DNA of 57,537 nt from Adiantum capillus-veneris (taxonomy: Eukaryota > Streptophyta > Polypodiopsida > Polypodiales > Pteridaceae). Positions 45,493 through 56,506 of this stretch are shown in pieces. The DNA lies in contig JABFUD020000282.1 of the NCBI GenBank assembly GCA_014529385.2, positions 1 through 57,537 on the forward strand, in the 5' to 3' direction. A program made the position numbers and the translations under genes. Position 1 is the stretch's first letter; every line of letters starts with the position of its first letter. A model generated the notes under the pieces. The model searched no databases. It had not been told where the DNA came from and saw nothing but the letters and a program-made list of their open reading frames with translations.

Positions 45493-46407
45493 TGTAATAG
45501 GACTAATATTTGAAGTTCTTAAAGTCGAAAAGAATGTAGCAGGGCATATCTTTCGTTAACACGATTTGAAAGATTGTTGAATAGTCTATTAAATAGAGCT
45601 TATACGAATGAGTTGAAATATTAAGAGAGAACATATATTCTTTTTTTTTAAATAATACACTAAAGACGGATTTGATAAAGATTAATGAATAACAGATAGT
45701 CTGTCTATGAACAGTAAAATTGAGATTTTTATTAATATCAATGTTTTATATTTATGTGTTTTAGCTTAAAATGCATGGGTAGGCTTAAAATAAGTTGTAA
45801 AAGTAGTGGATACCCAAAAATAGAGGTTTTATGAGTCGCGACCTAAAAGTTGCGTTTTTAGCCAAACAAAAACGTTTTTTGCAATTCTGTTCGCGCTGCG
45901 TTGTAGACCAGACTTATTCCCGTCGTTTTGAGTACCTGGATTGCTATGCTCTGAGTTCGTTTGTAAAAGTTATGATAAAAACAAACAGAAGGCAGCAACA
46001 GTGTAATGTACACAGGGACAGACAGACCTACAACATCATACAGTTCTCCCTGCTATCAACCAAGAAGTGGATTGTTTCTTCATGGTAGAGTATGGCAATT
46101 GAGATTATGAAGGTATATAATTATGTCTTTTACTTTGATTATCATGTTGAATTGGTTGCACGAGTATGTTCTTTTGGCTATTTTATAGGCGATGATGAAA
46201 TCAATGTGTGAAACACGATCTGTGCAAAGTGTCATGATAGAAATCTAACCTTTACGGATCGCTTAGCGATCACGTTCTTATATTATTCTCGCAGTTATAC
46301 TTGGTACGAAAATCGTGCAGGCTTTTCGAGGAAAGGAAGGATAAAAGCACGACGGGTGGTGCGTTTGGGGATCATTCAACGATCTCTTTTTCTGCGAGTG
46401 CGAGTGC

Positions 46408-46442
<35 letters not shown>

Positions 46443-46646
46443 CGAGTGCGAGTGCGAGTGCGAGTGAGACGCTGCATGCAAGCGAACTGAAGCTCGGGGG
46501 TGGTCGGGAGGTTCGAGCTCCGTACAACGGAGTGCGTCCATATATTTTGCTCCTCTGTTGTATCAAAACTCTACAAAGATTCATCAATACAAAGATCTCT
46601 TTCTCTATCTTTTGGTATCGATCTCTATTATTCGGTTCCCATGACA
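45493..46646 (+). repeat. 3' LTR of gypsy copy 3 (1154 bp)
   Basis: TGTAATAGGACTAATA to GGTTCCCATGACA, complete. The hexamer array is 46394-46469. It is highly similar to the truncated 5' LTR of the same copy. Confidence 0.92.
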
Positions 46647-49130
46647 AATAAACTCACATAGAATACATGATGCACTTTAACATGAGAAGACAATTCCAAT
46701 TTGTAAGCTAATGAACCAATGCGCTTCAAAATTTTAAATGGACCAACAAATCGTGGAGACAATCTTCTATCATTTCCAAGAATCAAATGAGACTTCTCAG
46801 GAATAACCTTTAAAAAACCATATCACCAGTTTCATACTCCACAACACGATGTTTCTTGTCATAATACGGTTTATGTCTCTTTTGAGATTCTCTAATATTC
46901 CCCCTGATTTTGGTCGAATCGCTATCCATTTTCTCAAGCATCTCACGTGAGAGTTCTACCTTATTCCTCGATAGCCATACATTGCCTCAAACGGAGTCAT
47001 CCTAATAGATGAATGATATGAACTGTTTTATGCAAATTCAACCAAAAGCAAATATTCATTCCAATTAGATTGGTTTTCATTGACATACATTCGTAACATA
47101 TCTTCTAAAATACGATTCACTCTCTCCGTTTCCGCATCGTTTTGAGGATGGAAAGCATTAGACATGCGTAACTGGGTACCTATAGAGTCAAAAGTCGCTC
47201 TCCAGAAATGAGAAGTGAACTTAGAATCTCTATTAGACACTATGCTCTTGAGCATGCCATGCAAACGAAATATCTCTTTCATAAACAAGTATGCAATGGT
47301 CAAAGCAGTATCAGTTATTTTCACGGGAAAGAAGTGAGCCTGATTTGTGAGTCTATCTACTACCACAAAGATCGAGTCATACCCTCCACGAGTAGTAGGA
47401 AGTCTAATAATAAAGTCTATGGATATAGACTCCCACTTCTGTAAAGGAATGTCTAAGGGTTGAAGGTCACCAGGCATCCTCTTATGTTCAATTTTAACTT
47501 GTTGACATTGAAAGCATTCACGCACATAATTCTTAACATCCAATTTCATACGTGGCCAAAAGAATGAACTTTTAATCTTTTCATATGTCTTACTCAATCC
47601 AGGATGACCAGAAAAAGGTGAGTTATGACACTCATGCAGAATTTGACTCTTAAAAGCAGAATTTGCAGGAATACGCAAGCGGTCATAATAATACAGATTT
47701 CCCTTATACAAGTGATATCTGTTCTCATACATCTCACCAATATTCTCACGCAAGAATTTCAAAATAGGCATGTAAAAAGAATCGTTTTCACCTTCGGCAT
47801 GTATCTCATCAACCAAATTGGATCGCACAACAGTCAACAAATTACACATGGGCCTACGACTCAATGCATGTGCAACTTTATTTTCTTTCCCACACAAATA
47901 CTTCAAGTCAAAATCATACTCAGCCAACAATTCAATCCATCTCCCTTGTCTGTTGTTTAACAATGGCTGTGTGAAAATATACTTCAAACTTTGATGATCA
48001 GTACGCAATTCAAATTTGACACCAAGCAAAAGATGACGCCAATGTTTCAATGCATGAACAACAGCAAGCAATTCTAGATCATGTGTTGCATAGTTCAATT
48101 CATGTCATCTTAATTTCCTAGACTCATATGCAACCACTCTTCCTTCTTGTGTCAAAACACACCCTAGTTGTTCACCACTAGCATCACATGACACAACAAA
48201 TGGTTTGTCCATCTCAGGAACTTTCAAAACACAATTTTCTGCTATTTTAGCCTTCAAGGTCTCAAAAGCAGTCTCAGAGGTAGAAGTCCACACAAAACCC
48301 TTGTCTTTCTTGGTCAATTCGGTCAAAGGACTTGCTATCTTAGAGAAATCTTTAATGTGTGCTCTCTCATATTGTGCTAGACCCATAAAGCTTCTCACAT
48401 CCCTTAATGACTTTGGTGTTGGCCACTCCACAATAGTCTTAACTTTGTCAAGGTCAATGTGAATCCCCTCTTTAGAAATCACTCTTCCCAAGTACACAAT
48501 CTGATCCTTTGCAAAAGTACACTTACTTGCTTTGGCATACAATTTATGTTCACGCAGAACCTCAAATGTTTTCTTTAAGTGCAATGCATGATCTTCTTCA
48601 TTCTTAGAATACACAAAAATATCATCCAAGAATACCAGAATGAAGTCATCAAGATACAGGTGAAAAATATTATTCATTAAGCACATGAAAGTTGCTGGTG
48701 CATTAGTCAAACCAAAAGCAAGAACTGTAAATTCATAATGCCCATAACGTGTACGAAAAGCAGTCTTTGGAATGTCCTCGATCTTAATGCAGATTTGATG
48801 GTAGCCAGAACGAAAATCAACCTTTGAAAATATTGTGGCACCACTCAAATGACTAAGCAGTTCATCTATGTGAGGAAGAGGATATTTGTTCTTAATGGTC
48901 TGTTTGTTTAATCCCCTATAGTCGATGTATAACCTATATGTACCATCCTTTTTCTTTTGGAATAACACAGGACTGCCCCAAGGAGATACACTAGGTTTAA
49001 TGAAACCCTTTTTCAAAAGGTCATCAAGTTGTATCTTGAGCTCTTTAAGCTCATCAATATTGAACCTGTATGGAGCCCTTGAATAAGGTGTTGCTCCTGG
49101 ATATAGATCTATGGCGTGGTCTACCGCTCA
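46647..49130 (-). pseudogene. Outer gypsy pol: RT-RNase H-integrase
   Basis: On the minus strand, RT-RNase H 49016-48105 is open with the active box VFLDDIFVY. It ends at the same TGA (48107-48105) as copy 3. The next frame 48098-47028 holds RNase H (RTDHQSLKYIFTQ) and integrase with CFQCQQVK, IDFIIRLPTTRG, IVSNRDSKF (the second catalytic motif has Asn before Arg-Asp) and a Glu in AETERV. The integrase then loses frame and carries the shared 31-bp deletion near 46975. The shared TGA at 49130-49128 matches 42747-42749 in copy 3. Confidence 0.9.
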
Positions 49131-50255
49131 AGGCGGAGGCATACCAAGAAGATCGTCCGGAAACACATCCTTAAATTCATGTAAGAGATCCTCTATAAAT
49201 TCTGGATTTGTCTCTTTATGTTTATCCCCAGATTCTTCTTTAATCTCATTAGCAAACACAAGCATCATCTCACACTCTTATCTAAGTCACCTTATCAATT
49301 CCATTGCCAAAACTAGATTTAGAATCTCTTTCTTTCCACAAAGAGTGTGACTTATCATCATCAAATGATTAAAGATATATTTTTCTTTCTTAACAATCAA
49401 TCAAAACATGATTTTCAATGATCTAATTGATACCAATGATAACATCATGCATATCACTGTTTATGTTATAGAAATCATCTTTATGATTTCGACTCTTCAA
49501 AGAAAAAAAATAAAAATTTCTACTAACTCTTTCGTGAAACTATTATTACCACTAGTTAAATCCACAAGTCTTTTAACTTCTCGATTTAATTTCAAGTTTA
49601 ATTTCTCAATCAATTTAGACGATAAGAAGCAATGAATACTATCCAAATCAATTAAGAAATTCAAATTTTAATCTCAACTTCTACGCATAAATTCGATCTC
49701 ATAGAAGCTTTCAAAGGACGTATCAAAGACATAAAACATCACAAAGAAGGGGTAGATGACTTACCTTTATCGTACGCATCGCCAAAAGTCTCCAATTGAG
49801 CCATCTTGGTACGTATTGTCTTATCGATCACCTTGCTCGAGCATTCGAAAGTCTCGTGGTCGTGTTCTCGATATTGAAAGTATAATCCCAATCTTTGAGT
49901 TCTTCAATCCACGCTTCTAAATCTTCGAATATCTTTCTTATGCCATCAAACTCTTTAAGATTAGCCTTCGTTAAGAATGATTTGGTTGTCGCTTCTCCCA
50001 TATCGTCATCGTTTCTTTTGGCGGTACCCCAGCGCCGCCACGATGATTATTGTTTCCAGGTGGATTAGCATGGTTTTCACCTTCATGTTGGCCATCAAGG
50101 TCTACATAGATATCAAGCTCTCGTGCTGCTTTGCCCCGTAGAGCCTCAACACACTCCCGATTTGCAATTTTCAGATCTTCTCATAGTCGCCGAATCAGGT
50201 CTTCTTGCTCCTTCATCCTCCTCTCGTATCCTTCCATGTCCAGAATCAACCGCTT
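49131..50255 (-). pseudogene. Outer gypsy degenerate gag-protease region
   Basis: It has the same content and order as 41638-42700: short start frame to the stop after EEDLIRRL near 50181, gag pieces, then the protease remnant with LIDLDSIHCF near 49650. It shares the stop and the DSG loss with the other copies. Confidence 0.75.
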
Positions 50256-50267
50256 GCTCTGATACCA
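50256..50267 (-). other. Primer binding site of the outer gypsy element
   Basis: GCTCTGATACCA on the plus strand, the complement of TGGTATCAGAGC, just inside the 5' LTR. Confidence 0.88.
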
Positions 50268-50269
50268 AT

Positions 50270-51412
50270 TGTCACGGGAACAGAATAACAGAGATAGACA
50301 GCAAAAAAGAGGAAGAAATCTTTGTATTGATAGTGTTTGATACAACAGAGAAGCAAAATATATATGGGCGCACTCTGTTGTACGGAGCTCGAACCTCCCG
50401 ACCACCCCCGAGCTTCAATTCGCTTGCATGCAGCGTCTCACTCGCACTCGCACTCGCACTCACACTCTCACTCTCACTCTCACTCGCACTCGCACTCGCA
50501 CTCGCACTCGCAGAAGAGAGAATGGTGAATGATCCCCAAACGCACCACCCGTCGTGCTTTTATCCTTCTTTTCCTCGAAAAGCCTGCACGATTTTCGTAC
50601 CAAGTATACCTGCGAGAATAATATAAGAACGTGATCGCTAAGCGATCCATAAAGGTTAGATTTCTATCATGACACTTTCCCAGATCCTGTTTCACACATT
50701 GATTTCTGCATCGCCTACAAAATAGCCAAAAGAACATACTCGTGCAACCAATTCAACATGATAATCGAAGTAAAAAAACATAATTATATACCTTCATAAT
50801 CTCAATTGTCATACTCTACCATGAAGAAACAATCCACTTCTTGGTTGATAGCAGGGAGAACTGTATGATGTTGTATGTCTGTCTGTCCCTGTGTACACTA
50901 CAATGTTGCTGCTTTCTGTTTGTTTTCATCATAACTTTTATAAACGAACTCAGAACAGATTAATCCAGGTACTCAAAACGACGGGAATAGGTCTGGTCTA
51001 CAAGGCAACGCGGACAGAATTGCGAAAAACATCTCTGTTTGGCTAAAAAAGCAACTTTTAGGTCGCGACTCATAAAAGCTCTATTTTTGGATCTCCGCTA
51101 CTTTTTCAACTTATTTTAAGTCTACCCATGTATTTTAAGCTAAAACACATAAATATAAAATATTGACATTAATAAAAATCTCAATTTTACTGTTCATAGA
51201 CAGACTATCTGTTATTCATTAATCTTTATCAAATCCTTTTTTTGGTGTATTATTTTAAAAAAAAGAATATATGTTCTCTCTTGATATTTCAACTCATTCG
51301 TATAAGCTCTATTTAATAGACTATTCAACAATCTTTCAAATCGTGTTAACGAAAGATATGCCCTGCTACATTCTTTTCGACTTTAAGAACTTCAAATATT
51401 AGTCCTATTACA
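50270..51412 (-). repeat. 5' LTR of the outer gypsy element (1143 bp)
   Basis: TGTCACGGGAACAG to TAGTCCTATTACA in plus orientation. The hexamer array is 50438-50512. The AGGAT target duplicate follows at 51413-51417. Confidence 0.92.
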
Positions 51413-51417
51413 AGGAT

Positions 51418-52980
51418 GATATGGACACTTTCCTTGCTAGTGTCAAGGATATCAATGAGCAGCTTATTTCTGCAGGTGAAGTCATTTCAGACAGTTCCCT
51501 TGTGCAGACTGTTCTTGATGCCTTACTAGATTCCTACCAGACTTTTGCTAGTACTTGGAGACTGATGACCCAAGGAAATCCAGAAGTTGTCAAGTTTGAT
51601 GCATTATGCACATTGTTGTTGCAAGAGTCACTGTCCACAAAAAACAGGACTAGACAGCGTGCAGTTGAAGAGGCTTTTATTGCTTCTCAAAGAAAGGGTG
51701 GTAACAACAATGCAGCCACTTCTTATGGTTCTGCTGCGAGTGGCAAAAATTATGTTCCTAATGCTTCTGCTGGCAGCAATTCGTCTGGAAATTCTGGTGA
51801 TAAGGGCAAAAAGAAGATGCGTTGCCATTATTGTAAAGCCAATGGATCACTTGATCAAGTCGTGTCCTAAGTTGAAGGCCAAAGAGGCTAAGAAGAAAGA
51901 GGGTGGTTCCACTGCAAATGCTGGTTCCACTACAAATGCATCCATTGTTGAGTCTTCTGTGAAAGGAGACTGTGTTGCTGATGTTGATGCAGAATGGGCT
52001 TTTAATGCAGAGTGCACTTACAATCTTGCTGTCCATGATGCATGCTTGTCAGTTGCTGCAGATTCACATGTGTGGTATTTCGACAGTGGTGCTACAAAGC
52101 ACATTACCTCACATCGTGAATTGTTTACCTCTCTCGAGTCTGTCCCTCATGGGAATTCTGTCACTTGTGCCAACAACGCCTCTTATCCAGTTCAGGGAGT
52201 TGGAAAGATTGTGCTCACTGCTCACTGCTACCTGGGATCAAGAAGAATCTCTTGTCTGTATCCGCACTTGCTAGACTTGGACTTGTAGTCAAATTTGTGG
52301 ATGACAGATGTACAGTTCATGATCTCAGTTTTGGTGATGAAATTGTTGCATCTGGGCTTTTGTGCCGTGGGCTGTATAAGCTCACTTTGTATGAAAAGTG
52401 TGGACAAAATTTTGCAAATGCTGTTGTAGATTCAAAGGCTATTTCAGATGCAAAACTTTGGCATGCACGTTTTGGTCATCTGAATTTTGCCAGTTTGCTG
52501 CGTTTGCAGAAATCTGACATGGTTGCTTCTTTGCCACCTCTTGAAGCACCTGTCAAACATGTTTGTGAAGGCTGTATTTTGGGTAAGATGCAACGTTCTA
52601 AATTTCCAAAGGATGGTTTAGTTCGGGTCACATGCAGGTTGCAACTTGTGCATAGTGATGTTTGTGGGCCCATGCAAACTCCGTCCTTGGGCAATTACCT
52701 GTACTTCGTGACTTTCATTGATGATTACTCTAGGCATGCCGCTTAAAGCGAAGTCCGAAGTTTTTATGTGCTTCAAACAATTTCTGGCTATGGCTGAAAA
52801 TGTCTCGAAATGTACTATGGGCACCCTCCGTTCAATCGAGGGGGGGAGTATATGTCTCATGAATTTAATGCATTTCTGGCTAGTCGTGGGATAAAACACC
52901 AATGTACAGTGCCTTATACACCTCAGCAAAATGGTGTTGCTGAGAGGAAAAACAGGTCACTGACGGAAATGGCATGATGT
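51418..52980 (+). pseudogene. Copia gag C-terminus, protease and integrase
   Basis: Gag resumes at DMDTFLASVKDINEQL and runs to a zinc knuckle beginning CHYCK; a one-base insertion near 51847 shifts the frame inside the knuckle, with the rest (HLIKSCPK) in the next frame. The protease follows with YFDSGATKHIT near 52078. A short duplication/insertion near 52222 shifts the frame again. Integrase 52240-52746 has the HHCC zinc region (LWHARFGHL, CEGCILGKM) and VHSDVCGPMQ with the first catalytic Asp, then a deletion and stop near 52744. The second Asp is damaged near 52835 by a frameshift, and a CGA-to-TGA type stop lies at 52976. Confidence 0.87.
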
Positions 52981-55215
52981 ATGGTCAAAAGTCAAGCTTT
53001 ACCGCATTCTTTTTGGCTTGAGGCCATCATGTGTGCCACTTATGTACTTAACAGGTGTCCTACAAAAGCTTTGCAGTCTATTACTCCATATGAATCATGG
53101 CATGATAGAAAGCCTTCTATTGAGCACATGCGTGTTTTTGGCTGTTTGGCATATGCTTTGGTGCCACAAGTGCAGCGTAGAAAATTGGATGATAAGGCTG
53201 TCAAATGTATTTTTGTTGGTTATAGTGTTGAAAGCAAAGGTTACAGGTTGTATCATCCGCAAACAAAACGTATTCTGGTTTCTCGGGATGTAGTGTTTGT
53301 GGAAGATTCTGTTCAGCCCTTGCTGTCATGTACTAGAGACAGTAATGTAAGCTCACAGGACATTTATGACACTTTGTTGCCTCTTTTCAGTGGTGGAAAT
53401 ACGAATGTAAGTTCCAATGAGGCAAATGTACAGCCTATGGGGGTTTCTGAAAATGTTTTAGATCAGCCTATTACTGATGCAGATGTACATGATGTACTTG
53501 ATGAGGAAAGGGCTGAAAATGAGCAGGCTAGAGGTATGCCAAAATGGCTGGTGCACATTTTGCGTGAAAGTAAATTGGATGCACCTTTGTCTAGTCGTAC
53601 TCGTTCAGGCTCTCGCCATGCATCTTATGCATCAGATTGTTATGCTTTGGCTGTGTCTAGTTTACATGATGTTGAGGAGCCTCTGTCTTTTGATGAAGCA
53701 CAGAATTCAGAAAATTGGATGGCTGCCATGCAATCAGAATATGATGCACTTATAGAAAATGACACATGGACTTTATGTGATTTGCCTCCTGGCAAAAAGG
53801 CCATTGGTACGAAGTGGGTTTATAAGTTGAAACGCAAGCCGGATGGTGAGATCGATCTCCATAAGGCTCGACTTGTTGCAAAGGGTTATGCACAGCAAAA
53901 AGGCATGGATTATGAAGAGACTTTTGCTCCCACTTGTCGTATGACTACTGTGCGTTTTCTATGTGCATTGGCAGCTCATTTTGGTTGGGATGTACATCAA
54001 TCAGACATTGTTACTGCTTTCTTGAATGGTGACATATTTGAGGAAGTTTATGTAACGCAGCCTCGCGGTTTTGTCGTAAAAGGACAAGAGGACAAAGTGT
54101 GCAAATGTAACAAGGCTTTGTATGGGTTGAAGCAATCTCCTCGTGCTTGGTATGAGAAAGCTGACACTCATTTGGTCAAACAAGGATTTCGTAACAGTCC
54201 AACAGAAAGCACATTGTATGTAAAGTGTGAGGGTGATGTACTTCTCATTGTGGTTCTTTATGTCGATGATTTGCTGATCACTGGACCAAATGAGAGACAT
54301 ATTGCTGAATTTAAGGCTGATTTGAATGCTACTTTCAAGATGAAAGATTTGGGGCTGGTGCATCATTACTTGGGTATACTTTTTAAGCAGTGTGATGGTG
54401 GTATTGCCTTGTGTCAGAAAAGTTACATAGAGACATTGCTATGTAAGTTTGGAATTGAGGATTGCAAACCTATTGCCACTCCCATGGAAACAGGTTTGAA
54501 GTTGAGTCTACATGATGCTGGTGATCCTGCTGATGTCACTCTTTACCAAACTGCTGTTGGCTGCCTCATTTATGTATGCAACACTAGGCTGGATATTCAG
54601 TTTGCAGTCTCACAGGCCAGCAGATTTATGCATAGCCCAGGGTCTAAGCATTGGCAGGCTGTCAAGAGGATTTTCCGCTACCTTAGTGGAACTTTACATC
54701 TTGGCTTGTTTTATCCCAAGGGGGGATCATTGCCGCCAGACTTACATGCTTTTTCGGACTCAGATTGGGCTGGTTGTTTTGACACGAGAGTGTCCACAAG
54801 TGGTTTTTGTTTCATGCTTGGCAGTTCATGTATATCATGGTTGAGCAAGAAGCAACCTACTGTGGCCACTTCGAGTTGTGAGGCTGAGTACAGGGCAGTC
54901 TTCACAACTACGGTTGAGTGTGTATGGCTCAGACGCCTTATGGCTGATTTGGGTGTTGGACAGGACACTGCCAACACTATCTACACTGACAGTCAGAGCG
55001 CATTGGCAGTTGCAAGGAACCCAATTTTTCATGCTCGCACAAAGCACATTCAAGTGCATTACCACTATGTCAGGGAGAGGCTCTCAGCAGGAGAGATCAG
55101 CTTTGCTTATGTGCCAACACAAGAAAACCTTTCAGATATTTTCACAAAGGCATTGTGTCGTGAGAAGCTTGAAGCTTTCCGCAAAGCTTTGGGCTTACTC
55201 CCCTTTGTGGACTGA
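52981..55215 (+). CDS. Copia integrase C-terminus, reverse transcriptase and RNase H (open 744 codons)
   Basis: A long open frame of an otherwise broken copia polyprotein; the first Met is internal, not a natural start. It begins in the integrase C-terminal part (HSFWLEAIMCATYVLNRCPT, then KCIFVGYSVESKGYRLY). RT starts near residue 240 (WMAAMQSEYDALIENDTW), with KARLVAKGYAQQKGMDYEET, ALYGLKQSPRAWYEK and the active box LYVDDLLIT near residue 425. RNase H near residues 585-720 has SDSDWAGCFDTRVSTSG, SSCEAEYRAV and TDSQSALAVARNP, with the DEDD-type residues present. It ends at TGA 55213-55215, shortly before the polypurine tract. The RT and RNase H look intact, but upstream lesions prevent a normal gag-pol product. 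Confidence 0.92.
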   Translation: MVKSQALPHSFWLEAIMCATYVLNRCPTKALQSITPYESWHDRKPSIEHMRVFGCLAYALVPQVQRRKLDDKAVKCIFVGYSVESKGYRLYHPQTKRILVSRDVVFVEDSVQPLLSCTRDSNVSSQDIYDTLLPLFSGGNTNVSSNEANVQPMGVSENVLDQPITDADVHDVLDEERAENEQARGMPKWLVHILRESKLDAPLSSRTRSGSRHASYASDCYALAVSSLHDVEEPLSFDEAQNSENWMAAMQSEYDALIENDTWTLCDLPPGKKAIGTKWVYKLKRKPDGEIDLHKARLVAKGYAQQKGMDYEETFAPTCRMTTVRFLCALAAHFGWDVHQSDIVTAFLNGDIFEEVYVTQPRGFVVKGQEDKVCKCNKALYGLKQSPRAWYEKADTHLVKQGFRNSPTESTLYVKCEGDVLLIVVLYVDDLLITGPNERHIAEFKADLNATFKMKDLGLVHHYLGILFKQCDGGIALCQKSYIETLLCKFGIEDCKPIATPMETGLKLSLHDAGDPADVTLYQTAVGCLIYVCNTRLDIQFAVSQASRFMHSPGSKHWQAVKRIFRYLSGTLHLGLFYPKGGSLPPDLHAFSDSDWAGCFDTRVSTSGFCFMLGSSCISWLSKKQPTVATSSCEAEYRAVFTTTVECVWLRRLMADLGVGQDTANTIYTDSQSALAVARNPIFHARTKHIQVHYHYVRERLSAGEISFAYVPTQENLSDIFTKALCREKLEAFRKALGLLPFVD

Positions 55216-55280
55216 TCCTGTCCTCAGGGCATGGATCTTCCCTTTACTCATGTGCCAGCTCTCATTCACCTCATCACTCC

Positions 55281-55290
55281 ATGGGGGGAT
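55281..55290 (+). other. Copia polypurine tract
   Basis: ATGGGGGGAT immediately upstream of the 3' LTR. Confidence 0.8.
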
Positions 55291-55291
55291 T

Positions 55292-55518
55292 TGTTACCAT
55301 ATACATGTGGTAGTGATGTGTGTGAACACACTAGGACCGCCGGGGCTTTTTTTCCCTCTTTAGGAGGTTTTTTCCCCCGTGCATTGTATATACGCCCATC
55401 ACTCTAGGGCTATCTATCTTTCCATTGCACACTAAGTAACACACTCTCTATTGTGTGCCTTGAGCTTCCTTCGTCTTCTCCAAGCTGTGTGTGTTTCTCT
55501 GCAACCCTAATTCCAACA
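55292..55518 (+). repeat. Copia 3' LTR (227 bp)
   Basis: TGTTACCATATACATG to CTAATTCCAACA, followed by the GTGAA target duplicate (55519-55523). It shows a handful of differences from the 5' LTRs (for example GACCGCCGG, ACTCTAGGG). Confidence 0.93.
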
Positions 55519-55523
55519 GTGAA

Positions 55524-55614
55524 CACCTCACAAGGGAAAGGACGGCGAGCAAAGCCGGAGCTCGCGAGGCACTACAGCGAGGAGGGGCAGCTTGACACGC
55601 ACCTACAGAGGGCA

Positions 55615-55651
<37 letters not shown>

Positions 55652-56395
55652 GCTCTTTCTCTTCCTGCAGGGTGAGGTCGGGTAGTGTCTTTGCACGCCA
55701 GATAGATCAGGGTGGTGCAGGTGAGCTGGGATGCAATGTACGAGTCCAATGTTGCTAGGAAGGAGGGAATAGAGCAGCCTATGCATCATACAACTCTCTC
55801 TGTGAGTAGCTTGACGATAATGACGGCACAAGGTGAGGAGCACGTGCAGAATAAGAGGCACGGCAGGAGGTGAGGCGCAATGATAGGGTGAGGCAAAGAT
55901 GGAGCAATGTGTTCTCCTGGTTGGCAATGATAGGATGAGGCGGAGATGGAGCAACACGACCGCTGCGGGGAGGGGGGTGTGTACAGGTCCAGATGGTTGT
56001 CGCATGAGAATGCGCTGCAATGACTTTTGCTCCAAGTTCAAGATTCGTTTTGGAATCTCAGCATCAAAATTATTAATAGACGAGGGTAGAACTAGGATTT
56101 TGTACGGTATTGAGGGCTCTTAAGATGAAGTTGTTCATGAAGTTTTGACAAAGATGCCTTTACTTGTGACCTAATTAGTGAATAGTTTTGTCTAGAACAC
56201 TTAGAAAAAACTCTCCCTTGCCATATATGTTAGAATATACAAAAATAGGGGCACATCCATCCCAAAATCATACAAGGGTATATTGGATACTTTAAGGGGA
56301 ATTTCAACAAATTAGAGGGGTATTGTGGTAATTTCCCCTTCAATTTAATAACATCTTCTGCTACACTCACATGATAGTCCCATAACCATTAAGTG
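55524..56395. other. Right flank of the copia element, no gene supported
   Basis: GC-richer than the surroundings up to about 56,040, with a (CT)n tract at 55617-55660. A minus-strand open frame of 197 codons spans the copia LTR edge and the CT tract and has no family features. It is host sequence at the copia insertion site, so the matching left side is 24208 and leftwards (and 30362 and leftwards). Confidence 0.45.
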
Positions 56396-56426
56396 AACCC
56401 CCCGCCCCGCCCGCCCCCCCAACAAT

Positions 56427-56506
<80 letters not shown>

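Larger units (their letters stand above)
40475..46646 (+). mobile_element. Nearly complete gypsy copy 3
   Basis: The 5' LTR is at 40475-41607 (first 9 bp missing), primer site 41610-41621, pol 42710-45450, polypurine tract 45480-45492 and 3' LTR 45493-46646. After the 3' LTR the sequence AATAAACTCAC resumes the outer gypsy element, and AATAA would be the target duplicate; the left one is lost because the 5' LTR edge is joined to the inverted repeat arm. It runs opposite to the outer element. Confidence 0.87.
31401..51412 (-). mobile_element. Ty3/gypsy chromodomain element (outer), with further insertions and rearrangements
   Basis: It reads on the minus strand: 5' LTR 51412-50270, primer site 50267-50256, pol 49016-47028, 3' LTR 32537-31401. 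It is flanked by the target duplication AGGAT (31396-31400 and 51413-51417) in copia gag. The interior holds LTR fragment X, a degenerate plus-strand gypsy copy with an inverted duplicate, and a nearly complete plus-strand gypsy copy of the same family. The two outer LTRs are very similar, so the insertion is fairly recent. The interior does not reduce to simple nesting (369 bp of integrase sequence is present at both internal ends). Confidence 0.85.
30368..55518 (+). mobile_element. Ty1/copia LTR retrotransposon split by a nested gypsy block
   Basis: The 5' LTR is at 30368-30594 and the 3' LTR at 55292-55518, both 227 bp, bounded by the target duplication GTGAA (30363-30367 and 55519-55523). 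The element's own sequence is 30368-31400 plus 51418-55518, about 5.1 kb, a normal copia length. The 20-kb interruption at 31401-51412 lies in gag and is flanked by its own AGGAT duplication; the gag frame is continuous across it. The order is gag, protease, integrase, RT, RNase H. Lesions in gag-integrase make it inactive. An orphan left end of the same element exists at 24214-25246 because of the tandem duplication. Confidence 0.9.

Noticed and set aside
55448-56041. 197-codon minus-strand open frame at the right copia edge
   Set aside because: It crosses the copia LTR boundary and a CT tract; composition is typical of chance frames in C-rich DNA.
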